Shown here piece by piece: positions 35,787-45,788 of a DNA stretch of 64,000 nt (its first letter is position 1; every line of letters starts with the position of its first letter). Below the pieces are notes generated by a model, which saw only the letters and a program-made list of their open reading frames with translations, ran no database searches and was not told the DNA's origin. The DNA comes from Aspidiotus rigidus (taxonomy: Eukaryota; Arthropoda; Insecta; Hemiptera; Diaspididae): contig JAVHKY010000055.1 of the NCBI GenBank assembly GCA_035079385.1, positions 186,001 to 250,000 on the forward strand, read 5' to 3'. A program made the position numbers and the translations under genes.

Positions 35787-36393
35787 GGGTATGCTCTACC
35801 TAGTCACTCACACAGACACACACAAAATATGTATCACATATTGCAATTTTTGCCCCGAGATAACTGATTAAATAAAGCATGAAATATCTTGAAAGTTCGT
35901 ATTTACATAGACAAAACTTAGGAAAATACGGCTAATTGGTTCACACGAACTAATTTTGTTCATTAATTGGAATTCAACGATTCAAAGATGGCCCCTTCTG
36001 ACGTAAGCTTAAACGTCTTCTGGAGATCATTCAGAATATTTCGCGATCTGTCAACTAATTAGCCGTATTTTCCTCAACTTCAAGAATAAATTACACCACG
36101 TTCTGAATCATTTTGTACATTATTTTATATGTTATATGTGGGCATAAATCACTACCCGCAAGACACTATTTTGTGTAAGGCCCGTCACACACCTGAGCTA
36201 CGCCACGCGAACTACCTAGTCCGCTCTGCACAGTAAATGGAGCGTCACAGACTACGTAGCCCGGGATATTTCACGGTGATATATCTCGGGCTACGTAGCC
36301 CGAGCTACGTAGTTCGCGTGGCGTAGCTCAGGTGTGTGACGGGCCTAATACACGTGTATTGTCTGTGTGTAGGTAACTAGGTAGAGCATACCC
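35787..36393. mobile_element. piggyBac-like MITE (family 3) with insertion
   Basis: Ends GGGTATGCTCTACCTAG and TTAA TSDs at 35783-35786 and 36394-36397. It is interrupted by a Harbinger-like MITE at 36179-36345. Confidence 0.92.
36179..36345. mobile_element. Harbinger-like MITE with TAA target site
   Basis: 167 bp with inverted ends GGCCCGTCACACACCTGAGC flanked by TAA on both sides. The uninterrupted host sequence, GTGTAATACACG, is seen in the copy at 23056-23494, so insertion and TSD are confirmed within this window. A second copy is at 44207-45142. Confidence 0.92.
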
Positions 36394-36714
36394 TTAAATA
36401 AATATTTAAAAATCGAAGAGAGGAAACGGGAAATAGTTATTTGTGCTACAAGGGTTATAAATGAGTTATTTCTCAATAAGCTTAATGTTAGCGACATGAG
36501 CAAAGCAAGGGTTGATAGTGTCATACAAATGAATAATAGCCGTTTCTAATCGTGTTGCGTATGGGATTTCTCTTCATTTACGATCAGAAGATAGAAGACA
36601 ATTAAACGAGTGCATTTTTGGAGGTCACAAAATAGATGATAGCTTACCTACCTCGGTGCGAAATGAAAAAAAAAAAAAAAAAAAACTCCCCAGCAGCAAA
36701 ATAAATAGCCTATA

Positions 36715-36939
36715 GGGCTTTTCCATGTCGGCGCATTGCATACGCATTCTCCTATGTGTTATCAAAATGATAGTATTTCTAACATTGCTCTTATGGGTGT
36801 TGCTGGATTGCATCCTCAAATTCCTCCACTATGAAAATGAGTATGCAATCCAGCAACACCCATGAGCAATGTTAGAAATACTACCATTTTGATAACACGT
36901 AGGAGAATACGTATGCAATGCGCCGACATGGAAAGGCCC
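36715..36939. mobile_element. Foldback MITE (family 1)
   Basis: Same family as 12668-12874: GGGCTTTTCCATGTCGGC at the left, its complement at the right, TA on both sides. Confidence 0.88.
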
Positions 36940-37450
36940 TATAGTTAAACGCACAGTCGCGTGACGTTTGATTGATATGACTTATTTTTTACCACTATTA
37001 CTTAAGAGGACGCTATAAGGCACTTTTTCATGATAAATGAAAAAAACAAAACATGTAGAAAATTAGGTATGCCGTCAGAAATGGCTCATCAATCATTGTT
37101 AAGAGGAACAAATTTAACTAAATGATCAAAATTTAATTTTTGAATCTACAATAACATATGAACTTAAATTTGTTACAGTTATTTACCAGGAACGCATAAC
37201 GCATACTTTGGTAAAGTTATAAATAACATAACGCTGTTTTCGTTGTGTTAACGTTATTTAACCGTTACCTAACCGTTACCCATTACGTTATGCCATTCCT
37301 GCTCCGCCGCGCGTTCACCCGCCACGCGCATAAAAATGTAAACAGGGTCCAGCGATCCTTATTTTCTTATCATGTCCTCGTACCAATGGTTAACATGCGC
37401 TTATATGGCCGATGCTTGGTCTATCCATTATATGGTCCAAGATTTGAAAT

Positions 37451-38316
37451 CACAGTATAAGATAAAGAGCACGGGATGAAGAGGTAGTGACTAGTGACAC
37501 TAGTGATGGGCAAAAACCGATAGTTTGAAACTACCGATAGTATTCCTCCTGACACTATATTTTATACGGTAGTTTTATGGAAAACTATCGGTAGTATAGA
37601 TATACCGATGGTGTTTCCATCTGATCCATTTAAGACAGTGGTGCGCTAGTGTTCAGAAGAAAATCACTCATACCTTTCCTGTCATTTCCTATTTTTATAG
37701 TCTACACAATTTTTTCTAATTTCTTGATCCATTTAAAGTTGACATAATATTTTACTTCTTTCATCAATTTTTCTTACGTCAAGAATAGACAGAATTTGTT
37801 GAAAAATACATACTACCGGTAGTGACGATAGCGGTGATATTCTATCGATAGTTTTCCAGTTACCAATACTATCAATAGTATCAATAGCTCAGCAGGAAAA
37901 CTATCGGTAGTAAAGATACTACTACCGAAAGTGCCCAACACTAAGTGACACAAGGAGAAAATCGTGTCCGCAGTTCTGAAGTTCTACATACAAACTTCCG
38001 CTAGGTTTGCAGCAAACACTCGGGCTGTTTCCCTGTTCCTTCCACACCCCACAAGCGCCAAGACGTTACCGCTAGTACCGTAATATTGATGAAATTTTCA
38101 AGGATTATAGAAAATCCAAGAATTCACTTAGAAAGATGATTCTTTCAAAATTTTATAGAGTAGATTAAGTGATACTTTTATACCAAGTATGAAATGTGTC
38201 GGCTGATTCCCAATCCTGCAATAATTGTTTGAAAGTAGCAGCGTTCCCATAAGACTCTGTACATTACGCATCCCTACCAACACAAGCGCTGCGCTCGGAA
38301 TGTTCAGAACTACTTC
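37451..38316. mobile_element. Family 2 hAT-like MITE, right end missing, interrupted
   Basis: It starts CACAGTATAAGATAAAG and later matches the interior of 20801-21262 (CCTTCCACACCCC, GTTCAGAACTACTTC), but the right terminus is lost near 38316. It is split by another MITE at 37501-37943. A remnant. Confidence 0.8.
37501..37943. mobile_element. hAT-like MITE, ends TAGTGWTGGGC, TSD AGTGACAC
   Basis: 443 bp. The left end TAGTGATGGGC and the right end GCCCAACACTA are inverted. A perfect 8-bp TSD, AGTGACAC, lies at 37493-37500 and 37944-37951. The inside is full of ACTATCGGTAGT-type short palindromes. Confidence 0.88.
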
Positions 38317-38718
38317 TATAAGAGAATTTAAAACATCAGATATAAGAATTCAAACTATGTACAAAAAAATAAAGGAAATAGTTTTCTAATTATTTGTTTT
38401 CATCAATATAATCTTTCTAATGAACCAAAATTCAATGTTTGATATTCAAATTTTCCTCACGGCTGTCCTGGAACTTCTTAAAACTATTCCTCCTTCAATT
38501 TTATCAACAGGCGACGGTCCTCTTCTTATCAATTGCGCATACCTATCTTATATCGTTCCCTAACATCTGTACACAAAAACTGCTCTTCTCTTTGTAGTAA
38601 AACTATAGTACACTAGAAGAACTCTTTCAAAAAACAAGACACATTTCCATGAATTCAAAACCGTCCACCCATCGTTATTTTAGCGCTAGTACCGTGTTTT
38701 TCCAGAGCGGGGTAAGCT

Positions 38719-39320
38719 GGGGTACTGGTGGAAGGGAGGGGGGGGGGTATGGCAATACGCCACTTTAGCAGCAAAAAAAAGTGTCCAACGTACATCTGTC
38801 AAAAGGGCACCCGTGAGGATTTTCAAAATATGTCTTTGGAGTTTCATGTTCAGATTACTCATTTCACATTCATTTTATCAAAAAATCTATAATGACAAAA
38901 ATATTTTGCGTGTTTTCATCTTTACAGATCACTAATTATTTTTCAAATTGATCGACAAATGAATCTGGGACAATTCCATACAGATTTGTACCTCGGGTGC
39001 CCTTTTTATGGAGATGAGGTTGAGTGACCATAAGCGTACATGTAATTTTTCGTTTTTTCAACATTTTGTATATTGATAGGAAATGGTTCAGAGAATTCAA
39101 AAATGTGGATATCCGCAAAAAGGGCACCCCTTTGACGGGTGCCCTTTTGGATAATATCTCAAATGCGTATCGCACAGGATTAGGAGAAAACAAACGTGAT
39201 CGATGTTGCCCGGCCCTGCCAAATATTCCGCAAAACTGCGCGAACACGTTTGTGCTTAAGGGCCTTCTTTTTGCTGCTAAAATGGCGTATTGCCATACCC
39301 CCCTCTACAATACCCCGGGT
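38719..39320. mobile_element. Inverted-repeat element with GGGTATGGCAATACGCC arms
   Basis: GGGTATGGCAATACGCCACT near 38747 faces ATGGCGTATTGCCATACCCC near 39281. A second inner pair contains AAAAGGGCACCC. No TSD confirmed. The ORFs seen on both strands here are palindrome artefacts. Confidence 0.7.
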
Positions 39321-39727
39321 AGGCGCAGGCTGTAGAAAAATAAGTTTTATACATTTACATGGCTCTCATGGGAAATGACCCTTCATCAGCAATTTTCTCT
39401 AAAAGATTGCGTTAAAATACAAACATGTCAATGGTGAACTTGAAGAAAATTTTCCGTACCTCAATTTGTTTTCTCATAAATTTTTAATCAAAATGTAAAT
39501 ATATTTCTTGAGAAAATAGCTTGTAAAGGGTAATTCTCCATAAGAGCTTATGTAAAAGTAGGAAACCTAAATGTTGCAATGGACTGTGTTATTTGCGATA
39601 CCAAAAATATCGACCGACATCAATTTGTTTGGCAAGAGTACTCATTCTACATCTACAAGAAATTTATCCAACGAGAAATTTGCTCCCATAAGAAAAACAC
39701 GGTGGGCAAAGATCAGTATGAAATTAA

Positions 39728-40623
39728 GGGTATGCTCTACCTAGTCACTCACACATAGACACACACAAAATATGTATCACATGTTGCGATTTTTGCCCCG
39801 AGATAACTGATTAAATAAAGCATGAAATATCTTGAAACTTTGTATTTATGGAGACAAAACTTAGGAAAATACGGCTAATTGGTTCACACCACGGTACATT
39901 ATAGAGGTATTGACACAACGAAAAATTTCTGTCGCACGAATTGTGTTAATTCATACGGAATTCCGCTACGCTCGCAGCGATCGTTTGAATACCTTCCACA
40001 CCCCACCTGTGTGGGAACCTTACCGGAGGTACCCTAATATTGACGAAATTTTCGAGGGTTGTAAAAGGTGAAGAAATTCACCTAAGAAGATAATTTTTTT
40101 TTTAAATAAGTAGAGCATGGTGAGTTGTCTATTCGTACCCGGTTTCAGATTTTTAGGTTAATGCCTGATTCCTCTACGAATTTTTAAAAATTGATGAATT
40201 TACATTACCTAGTATTCATGTAGTTTTCATGCTTAGTAATACCTTGCAACGCTCCTAGCGTAGATTATATCAACTGACACAACTGAGGCGACAGTAACAA
40301 ACACGGCTAATATACGTTCGTGTCAATACCTCTATAATGTACCGTGATTCACACGAACTATTTTTGTTCATTGATTGGAATTCAACGATTCAAAAGATGG
40401 CCCCTTCAGACGTAAGTTTAAACATTTCCTGAAGATCATTCAGAATATTTCGCGATCTGTCAACTAATTAGCCGTATTTTCAAGAATAAATTAAACCACA
40501 TTCCTAATCATTTTGTATATTATTCGATATGTTATATGTGGGCAAAAATCACCACCCGCAAGACACCATTTTCTGTATTACACGTGTATTTTCTGTGCGT
40601 GAGTGACTAGGTAGAGCATACCC
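39728..40623. mobile_element. piggyBac-like MITE (family 3) with hAT insertion
   Basis: Left TTAA at 39724-39727; the right side is TCAA, one base changed. Split by the hAT-like MITE at 39890-40346. Confidence 0.88.
39890..40346. mobile_element. hAT-like MITE, family 4 (CACGGTACATT), TSD NTTCACAC
   Basis: 457 bp with ends CACGGTACATTATAGAGGTA. The 8-bp TSD differs at one base (GTTCACAC and ATTCACAC). The interrupted host sequence GGTTCACACGAAC is seen intact at 23056-23494. Confidence 0.92.
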
Positions 40624-41177
40624 TCAATCAAAAATTAAAACAGATTTTGCGGAAAAAAGTTTATATTTAATATTTATAGTGTGTGAGTAATCGACTTCTG
40701 AAAATGAACTTTCTCCTTCAATTCTTTCTCATTTTTGATTAATACCATTATGGACCCTATTTAGCCAAACCTAACCAAGCGACATGACAACAATCTAGAG
40801 AAATGTTCCTTTACTATAAGCGAAGGTTCTCCTTTTCGCCAGATCGTCATAATGTCGCTTGGTTGGGTTCGGCTAAAAAGGGTTCATATGGTCGATTTGC
40901 TTCCCATGTTTTCTTATGAGGAGCAGATTTGCGATTGGATAAATTTCCTGTAGAATGAGTACTCTTGCCAAACTTGCTGACGACAAGACTTACAACGCGA
41001 TCTAGTGACACATTACGTCGCAACGATATAATGTGGGACAACATTTTACACAGCAAGAATACGCTCGTGTCTATACCCTCCATAATGTATTGTGGTTTAT
41101 AGTATTTGGTGTTAGTGTGTAGAATTAGTTCCTTCAAACGTGCGATTCTTGCGCTGCCTGGTCCCAATAGTCAGATT

Positions 41178-41627
41178 CACGGTACATTATAGAGGTATTG
41201 ACACGATGCAAAATTTCTGTCACACAAACTGTGTTGATTCATACGGAATTCCGCTACGCTCGCAGCGATCGTTTGAATACCTTCCACACCCCACCTGTGT
41301 CGGAACCTTACTGGAGGTACCCTAATATTGACGAAATTTTCGAGGGTTGTAAAAGATGAAGAAATTCACCTAAGAAGATAATTTTTTTAAAAATAAGTAA
41401 AGCATAGTGAGTTGTCTGTTCGTACCCAGTTTCAGATTTTTAGGTTAATACCTGATTCCTCTACGAATTTTTAAAAATTGATGAATTTACATTACCTAGT
41501 ATTCATGTAGTTTTCCTGCTTAGTAATACCTTGCAACGCTCCTAGCGTAGATTATATCAACTGACACAACTCATGCGACAATAACAAACAATATACGTTC
41601 CTGTGAATACCTCTATAATGTACCGTG
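41178..41627. mobile_element. hAT-like MITE, family 4, TSD GTCAGATT
   Basis: 450 bp, the same family as 39890-40346, with a perfect 8-bp TSD GTCAGATT on both sides. Confidence 0.93.
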
Positions 41628-41639
41628 GTCAGATTCACG

Positions 41640-42126
41640 TAGGGCTGGGCACGGATCACAAAAATTTGATTTGAATCATGGATTAGAATGAGGCTCCTGT
41701 GGAACGGATCAATTACGGATCACGGATACTGTATGGAAAAAAGATTTGGATACGGATCACGGATGAAAGAGAAAATTTGTGTCATCCGTCGGAGCACGAA
41801 TCGCGGATCAGAACATTATGATCCGCGGATCAGAATGTTTGATCCGTGATCCAGAAATCATTGATCTGTAATCCCGGAATCACTGATTAGTGATCCGGGA
41901 ATCACTGATTTGGGATCCGCAATCCACGGTCCCGCGGAAATTCCTTTGTATTTTTTCAGTTGAGTGTTGACCACGTTGACCTCCTCTTTTTTTTTTTTTT
42001 TGATCCGCGGATCATTCAAAATGATTCGGATCAAAAACAGTTCAAATGAAAAAATGCTCCAAATAATTCGCGGATTCAAAAGCGCGGGGGAAAAATGATC
42101 CGTGATCCGATCCGTGCGCAGCCCTG
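41640..42126. mobile_element. hAT-like MITE built of GGATCACGGAT repeats
   Basis: The ends TAGGGCTGGGC and GCGCAGCCCTG are near-inverted. The interior has many GATCCGTGATCC and ATCCGCGGATCA palindromes. No TSD seen. Confidence 0.65.
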
Positions 42127-42149
42127 GATAGAAATATCACCACTTTTAA

Positions 42150-42296
42150 AACATGTAGGAGTATACGTGTTATCAAAATGGTAGTATTTCTAACATTGCT
42201 TTTATGGGTGTTGCTGGATTGCATACTCATTTTCATTGTGGAGTAGTTTTACCTGTTTGCCATAAGAGCAATGTTGGAAATACTACCATTTTGTAT
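42150..42296. mobile_element. Family 1 foldback MITE fragment
   Basis: It contains GTTATCAAAATGGTAGTATT and the mirrored AATACTACCATTTTG, but both outer ends are missing. Confidence 0.75.
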
Positions 42297-42458
42297 TTCG
42301 ATTCGCGTCCGGCCCCAAAAGAGTCGCCCTCTACATTTACTAAAGCGGCCATTTGTGGAAACTGAACGGAAAGGTGATGTTTCAGATAATAGATTGATTT
42401 CCTGCCTACTTCATAGTTAGGAATCAGTGTTGCCACGGTGGCTTACGAGACTTTTGAC

Positions 42459-43663
42459 CAGTACTGACAAGCCGATCGTCATCGGCTCAAACTTTTGCTC
42501 TGGCTTAGAAGCCGTTCGCCCATTTGCAATGAGCTGCTATTGGCTTATTTCCAATTTCATCAACTTCTTCAAGTTTTTCATGATCGGCTATCGGCTTGAA
42601 TAGCGAGTTGTATGTCTATTCTATGTAGAATTTCTTGGAAGAGCCAAAAATGACATTTTTCCCCATCTAAAGTATGAGCACCAGTGATGAGCACTCACAA
42701 TTCAAAAATTTGCGACTCGCGAAACAAAATCAAATAAGACTGGGATTATCATACATATGTAAGAGTATATTCAAAGATTACATTACACCTGTCTAATTCA
42801 GATGATATTGAATAGTTGAATTAAAATCGAAAAAGGAAAAACGAAAACGGAAAACCACGTGGTGAAATTAAATACTAGAGACTAGTAGAAGTAGACCACG
42901 GTACATTATAGAGGTATTGACACGAACGTATATTAGCCGTGTTTGTTACTGTCGCCTCAGTTGTGTCAGTTGATATAATCTACGCTAGGAGCGTTGCAAG
43001 GTATTACTAAGCATGAAAACTACATGAATACTAGGTAATGTAAATTCATCAATTTTTAAAAATTCGTAGAGGAATCAGGCATTAACCTAAAAATCTGAAA
43101 CCGGGTACGAATAGACAACTCACCATGCTCTACTTATTTAAAAAAAAATTATCTTCTTAGGTGAATTTCTTCACCTTTTACAACCCTCGAAAATTTCGTC
43201 AATATTAGGGTACCTCCGGTAAGGTTCCGACACAGGTGGGGTGTGGAAGGTATTCAAACGATCGCTGCGAGCGTAGCGGAATTCCGTATGAATTAACACA
43301 ATTCGTGCGACAGAAATTTTTCGTTGTGTCAATACCTCTATAATGTACCGTGAAGTAGACTAAACTAGACTAGACTATCGTGCAAAAAAAGAATGACAAA
43401 CGTGCAGATGCAGAATAGCGATTTGAAGAAAAATATATCCCCGTCGGGAGCAAAGCACCTATGTTTCCAAATCAGTATTCTGCACATTCGTTCCCCTTTT
43501 TTTGCACGGCAGAATTCAGAAAAGCAGTTGATCAGTTTCGGCTTTGAGCTGCTTTTTGGCTTAATGCTATCAAAGCTATCGGCTATCGGCTGACTTAAAA
43601 GCCGTTCAAAAGTCGGCTTTTGCTGCTATTAAGCCGTTGAACTTCTTCGGCTTGTCAGCACTG
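42459..43663. mobile_element. hAT-like MITE, ends CAGTACTGACAAGCCGA, TSD CTTTTGAC
   Basis: Inverted ends CAGTACTGACAAGCCGA and CGGCTTGTCAGCACTG with a perfect TSD, CTTTTGAC, at 42451-42458 and 43664-43671. Interrupted by 42897-43352. Confidence 0.9.
42897..43352. mobile_element. hAT-like MITE, family 4, reverse orientation, TSD AAGTAGAC
   Basis: 456 bp, the reverse complement of 39890-40346, with a perfect TSD AAGTAGAC at 42889-42896 and 43353-43360. Confidence 0.93.
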
Positions 43664-43671
43664 CTTTTGAC

Positions 43672-44147
43672 TCCCATAAGAATAACACAGGGAGCAAAGA
43701 TTGACGTGTTACTATTGGGAAATAATTATTTCTTAATAACCAAAAGTCCATGAACACGTTCTAGGAACCGTCTAAATTGAAAATAAAATACTAATTTTAA
43801 CGTCAAGTTCACCGTGTAGTTTTTGTATATTTATACCTAGATCTTTGCTCCCCATGTATTCTTATGCGAGCAACCAAATTAAAAACACCAGAACGGGTAC
43901 TCTTGTCAGATCATAAACACCGGAACGGGTATTCTTGTCATCTGTATGACGTCAGAGGAAATTTGTCTATTGGTGAAATTTTTATTTTTATGATTTTCAT
44001 ACTATTCTTAAGAGAGTCAAAAAAGGTCATTATAAGTGGTACTTTTTTTTCAGTATTAACGGAGATATAGATAGTTGAAATAACATACGCTCTTATGTAA
44101 ATTTTCATGTGATCCTTTAGTGCGTCTACAATAGTGGCCTGATGCGA
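43672..44147. other. Non-coding; short repeats
   Basis: A tandem duplication of about 37 bp (AACACCAGAACGGGTACTCT, ACACCGGAACGGGTATTCTT) lies at 43875-43940. CTCCCATAAGAATAACAC and TTTGCTCCCCATGTATTCTT form an inverted pair around 43672-43870, as in the elements at 39580 and 45246. Confidence 0.6.
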
Positions 44148-44202
44148 ATAACACGTAGGAGAATACGTATGCAATGCGCCGACATGGGAAAGCCCTATAG
44201 GA
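44148..44202. mobile_element. Family 1 MITE end fragment
   Basis: ACACGTAGGAGAATACGTAT to GGGAAAGCCC, the right arm only. Confidence 0.7.
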
Positions 44203-44269
44203 CTTTGGCCCGTCACGCACCTGAGCTACGCCACAAAGACTACGTAGCCCGGGATATATCACAGTGAAA

Positions 44270-45001
44270 CACGGTAGATTATAGAGGTATTGACACAACG
44301 AAAAATTTCTGTCGCACGAATTGTGTTAATTCATACGGAATTCCGCTACGCTCGCAGCGAACGTTTGAATACCTTCCACACCCCACCTGTGTCGGAACCT
44401 TACCGGTGGTACCCTTATATTGACGAAATTTTCGAGGGTTGTAAAAGGCGAAGAAATTCACCTAAGAATATAATTTTTTGAAAAATAAATAGAGCATGGT
44501 GAGTTGTCTATTCGTACCCGGAATTTTTAAAAATTGATGAAATTACATTACCTAGTATTCATATAGTTTTCATGCTTGATAATACCTTGCAACGCTCCTA
44601 GCGTAGATTATATCAACTGACACAACTCAGGCGACAGTAACAAACACGGCTAATATACGTTCGTGTCAATCAGGGATGCGCAGCTAAAGCCGTTATTGGC
44701 TCAAGTTTAAGCTTAAGCTCTTGTTTTGACCATTTCTAAGAAAGCTAAAAGACAGTTAATGAATTTTGAGACATCAGATTTTCAGCCAATAGCCAGTCAT
44801 TAGAAAGTATTGATTGGTTGCAGGTAAAATTAAGCTATTATAATTAAGTTTAAGTTTTAAGCTATTATTTTAACCCATTTTGAAAAAGCTAAAATCCAGC
44901 TGGTGAATTTATTGGTATTAGCTGTCAGCCAAAAGCTGAAGTTTAAGTCAATGCTGATTGGCTGCGCATCGCTGGTGTCAATACCTCTATAATGTACCGT
45001 G
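44270..45001. mobile_element. hAT-like MITE, family 4, TSD CAGTGAAA, itself interrupted
   Basis: Perfect TSD CAGTGAAA at 44262-44269 and 45002-45009. Starts CACGGTAGATTATAGAGG. Split by 44671-44974. Confidence 0.92.
44671..44974. mobile_element. hAT-like MITE, ends CAGSGATGCGCAGC, TSD GTGTCAAT
   Basis: 304 bp, the innermost of three nested elements. Left end CAGGGATGCGCAGC, right end GCTGCGCATCGCTG. Perfect TSD GTGTCAAT at 44663-44670 and 44975-44982. Confidence 0.92.
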
Positions 45002-45245
45002 CAGTGAAATATACCGGGCTACAATCTTTGAGTATAAAATACTCAAAGGCTACAATCTGTGACGCTCCATTTACTGTGCAGAGCGGACTACGTAGTTCGC
45101 GCGGCGTAGCTCGCGTGGCGTACCTCAGGTGTGTGACGGGCCTCAGTTTATGGTCAAAGGCATCACTTGTGGGCTGTGGCGTCACGTCATTTTGTAGAAA
45201 ATGACGTCATTGCAAAGTGCGCGGGATTGTGTTTGGTACTTCTGT

Positions 45246-45634
45246 TGGACTGTGTTATTGTGACGTCACAACTATCGATATCATGGATGAAAAGATCGAT
45301 TTTGTCCATTTAGCATTTTGCTCCCATAAGAAATACATGTGGAGCAGAGATCACTACGCTACCAATTGAATATAAAAAATGATACGGTCAAGAGATTTTT
45401 TTTACAAGTAGCAAGAAGTTGATAAATTTGAAATATCAACTTTTCTGTAAATTTTAACATCTCATATTAAATTAATACCATGGTCATCTTTGCTCCGCAT
45501 GTATTTCTTACGGGAGCAAAATACCGAATGGACAAATTTTCAGCAGAATAGGTACTTCTGCCAGAAATAGCTCACTCACACTTATGCATCTTGCACTCAC
45601 ACTCATGTTGCGTTATCACAAATAACACAGTCCA
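45246..45634. mobile_element. Inverted-repeat element, ends TGGACTGTGTTATT
   Basis: TGGACTGTGTTATT faces AATAACACAGTCCA; an inner pair is TTTGCTCCCATAAGAAATAC and its partner near 45490-45530. The same family as 39580-41000. It ends about 150 bp upstream of SLU7. Confidence 0.75.
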
Positions 45635-45788
45635 TTGATGATTACCACACTGGATTATTATCTCCATGTCTAAAATGTAATAATAATTGGATGGTCTTCG
45701 TTAATTTCTCTTACCATTCAATAATTAATAGAAAATCAATAGTATATATAGGAAACATTTGAAGAGTCCGTGATCGTGATCATTAATT

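Larger units (their letters stand above)
39580..41000. mobile_element. Inverted-repeat element hosting nested MITEs
   Basis: The left arm at about 39632-39713 (CAAGAGTACTCATTCTAC, GAAATTTATCC, TTGCTCCCATAAGAAAA) is mirrored at about 40900-40978. The left end, TGGACTGTGTTATTT, also ends the element at 45246-45634. A piggyBac-like MITE (39728-40623) sits between the arms. Confidence 0.75.
44207..45142. mobile_element. Harbinger-like MITE, outer shell of a triple nest
   Basis: Left end GGCCCGTCACGCACCTGAGC, right end ACCTCAGGTGTGTGACGGGC. The flanks do not show a clear TAA pair. Split by the hAT-like element at 44270-45001. Confidence 0.85.

Noticed and set aside
38936..39335. Two opposite ORFs of 103 residues
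   Set aside because: They overlap inside an inverted-repeat element and have no protein-like motif.
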